Source of the DNA: Candidatus Omnitrophota bacterium
GTDB lineage: Bacteria > Omnitrophota > Gorgyraeia > 2-02-FULL-51-18 > JAGOUK01
DNA length: 6,816 nucleotides
Direction of reading: 5' to 3'
NCBI GenBank assembly: GCA_015231685.1
Contig: JADGBA010000068.1
Span: 1 to 6,816 of the forward strand
Under the pieces are notes generated by a model, which did no database searches, was not told the origin of the DNA, and worked only from the letters and a program-made list of their open reading frames with translations. This document shows positions 6,501 through 6,816 of the stretch, in pieces (the stretch's first letter is position 1; each line of letters opens with the position of its first letter). Both the position numbers and the translations under genes were made by a program.

Positions 6501-6816
6501 CGGAATCGGCCCCAAAAAGATCCCCGATTTTTTGACTCGCGACACGGGCGTTGAATACATCCAATATGACATTCAGCCCGGCCCACCAGGTGTTTTCAAG
6601 GTGTAGTTTCGCGGCACGTACAACCGACGCTTTGACGTCGTAATAGCGCGGAGTTGTCAGCTTTTTTAAGGAGTCCTCCAGGGACTTCAGCTCGGTTGCG
6701 CGCTCTGGATATCGTTGGAGCGCTTCGATCGTCTGCTCGGTGGCCGCGATGGCTTCCCCAAGAAAAACCCGCTGCCACTGGGCCCTTTCCAGGAGATCGA
6801 AGAATGGATACAGGCC
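3589..6816 (-). CDS. Very large protein of unknown family, C-terminal 1075 residues
   Basis: The frame is open from the right edge (6816) to a TAA at 3589-3591, giving 1075 residues with the N-terminus outside the window. A TTG at 6562-6564 is not a credible start: no ribosome binding site precedes it, and the 84 upstream codons read as ordinary helical protein (for example ATEQTIEALQRYPERATELK). Numbering from the window edge, about 1-90 is helical and about 110-420 is beta-rich with divergent repeats. About 417-455 is an acidic/alanine-rich linker leading to a helix (AAQLLAARIEALRR). About 485-680 contains YGLLHEAGRN (H571, E572, R575) and, 59 residues after E572, EITANWFAFKF (E631). This spacing resembles a gluzincin-type HExxH...ExxAD peptidase with key residues replaced. 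The remaining 400 residues, ending in a mildly hydrophobic tail (FLQAARMMVSMVATAA), match nothing I know. No membrane segment is clear. Its location and function are unknown. Confidence 0.85.
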   Translation of the reverse strand, partial: GLYPFFDLLERAQWQRVFLGEAIAATEQTIEALQRYPERATELKSLEDSLKKLTTPRYYDVKASVVRAAKLHLENTWWAGLNVILDVFNARVASQKIGDLFGADSDGTLVKIGLRGSSNPFFGIQSDGSIRYAQPHSNRFIPLPQDAAADLERDTDLSDQAGPTMEVAKLLAENPDREVLVVARPGSSPRGIFDVNGNIMLLPSGRGYWIVPGAGSKIIEIQSMPEHDMRGGNLAGFDHDQQEIIRGYLGDHAASGSRAGVSPSLTGVFDPIHLKLDLDKVENLGGIATDPLVWGNIPLDLEDEGTLNEFKRLTGLAGFSAKELFFEPGQTPRLVFAVDQMTDERYIPGLLFQLSPSREFVFIEFIDGTPIADYLTVLIMKTGEAIRFDPRRSVFRFPADYVLDAESGVFSLSSPTGLDGNEADARAGSDAGTQAKSEAAQLLAARIEALRRDSLNANVIFDDQHLSPGLADAVAAGEVDADKLIETTLALHYMVFQKLETIYRQFEEHGIDFGFDHIVFYYEPGDAEFMGQSQRQGPNGELQFAALFNLAHFMQRPEYLDPLMIEYGLLHEAGRNVVKAPLEDRVLDGHFVRYLGAELQDGYDHPVIGGLRFDFDRYEPLYEDHLQAVSEITANWFAFKFSGTDTAKVGLDAQFRHVYRVVADRAGALNPRLLANFVAMARLIGFDSPESRRAEAELNEDEQKFAADLLEFAKGLSLHDIGSRMAAHVDAAELGVYDAVLKGNYRDLSDAQLEFLQVFTARISQQGDFAVLWDERRLSVVNVEETAEGLLVLSIEGERVHAFNKTKALEALNEADQETLLAVDGLTDLLTMADEIRSAMLSGDKSLGQMTQDGLTAFRTSVQVPLGDLFDWESIQDSSERRAVSKLLLSTMRWAATSRWGREKTRFMIRYEDLTALPADMKAFWSEAIEKNPGFLSVGEASESEGIVINWMVDGQNGREGMINVNVKRVKRGEMPVWAWFIVDPLEALYAVVPNEGQGEAKAAEEFSQAHSGLEVVFSGLNKRYSNTFASAPERLRAYQKGLYTARQVMTVRIIPIAQFLQAARMMVSMVATAA
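4900..5118 (-). other. Decayed metallopeptidase-like segment within the large protein
   Basis: The segment encodes YGLLHEAGRN near its upstream end and SEITANWFAF near its downstream end. In zinc peptidases of the HExxH...ExxAD type (for example family M48), the two histidines and the distal glutamate bind zinc. Here the first H, the catalytic E and the distal E are present. The second H is R (CGC at 5092-5094, one transition from CAC) and the final D is N. The surrounding residues (aromatic-Gly-Leu-Leu before HE, Ala-Gly after it) fit the family pattern. A chance match of a short motif remains possible. Confidence 0.35.
5620..6477 (-). repeat. Divergent beta-type protein repeats in the large protein
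   Basis: Three segments share a pattern of a GI or LI strand, a turn with Gly, an Ile strand, a Pro, then an aromatic/Ile-Pro strand. They are IQSDGSIRYAQPHSNRFIP (6385-6477 region), GIFDVNGNIMLLPSGRGYWI (6178-6270 region) and IMKTGEAIRFDPRRSVFRFP (5620-5685 region). The first two are also each preceded by a Gly-Ser-Ser-Pro-like stretch. The first and third are the closest pair. They look like diverged copies of one strand-turn-strand unit; the fold is not identified. Confidence 0.4.

Noticed and set aside
6562..6564. TTG as the start of the large leftward protein
   Set aside because: No ribosome binding site precedes it, and the same frame stays open with protein-like codons through to the window edge.

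Overview
The window looks like chromosomal DNA from an uncultured Gram-negative bacterium. It is moderately GC-rich and densely coded, with a secreted FecR-type protein, an envelope-anchored signalling cyclase and one very long protein of unknown family. The mix of FecR/CHASE2 signalling and outsized orphan proteins recalls candidate phyla such as Omnitrophota. That placement is a guess from general character; no marker gene is present. I see no rRNA, tRNA, CRISPR array, insertion sequence or phage gene.

The left part (1-2701) is a leftward gene cluster. It begins at 2701 with a small secreted FecR-domain protein. Sixteen bases later comes a membrane-bound CHASE2-GGDEF diguanylate cyclase, whose likely start is a TTG with a good ribosome binding site. 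After 81 bp comes the N-terminal 143 codons of an unrecognised protein, possibly a kinase-like N-lobe, cut by the window edge. FecR plus CHASE2 cyclase is a known type of pairing and suggests an envelope-sensing module that makes c-di-GMP.

The middle (2702-2828) is a 127 bp divergent intergenic region. A TATAATA core reads as a -10 element on both strands. Rightward lies a membrane-anchored protein (2829-3563). Its frame has no ATG, GTG or TTG before its N-terminal membrane segment, but has a strong GGGAGG six bases before a CTG codon. I therefore annotate a CTG start and discuss a frameshift alternative. This protein seems to join a transmembrane anchor, a short stretch resembling the C-terminal half of a FecR domain, and a region resembling YpmS/DUF2140-type or lipid-binding folds.

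The right part (3589-6816) is the C-terminal 1075 residues of a very large leftward gene that enters from beyond the window. It has divergent beta-type repeats, an acidic linker, and a region resembling a zinc metallopeptidase in which HExxH has become HEAGR. It converges on the middle gene with only 25 bp between the stop codons.

The most interesting points are the CTG start, the possible FecR halves in two divergent genes, the decayed metallopeptidase-like site in the giant protein, and the cyclase lacking the I-site aspartate.
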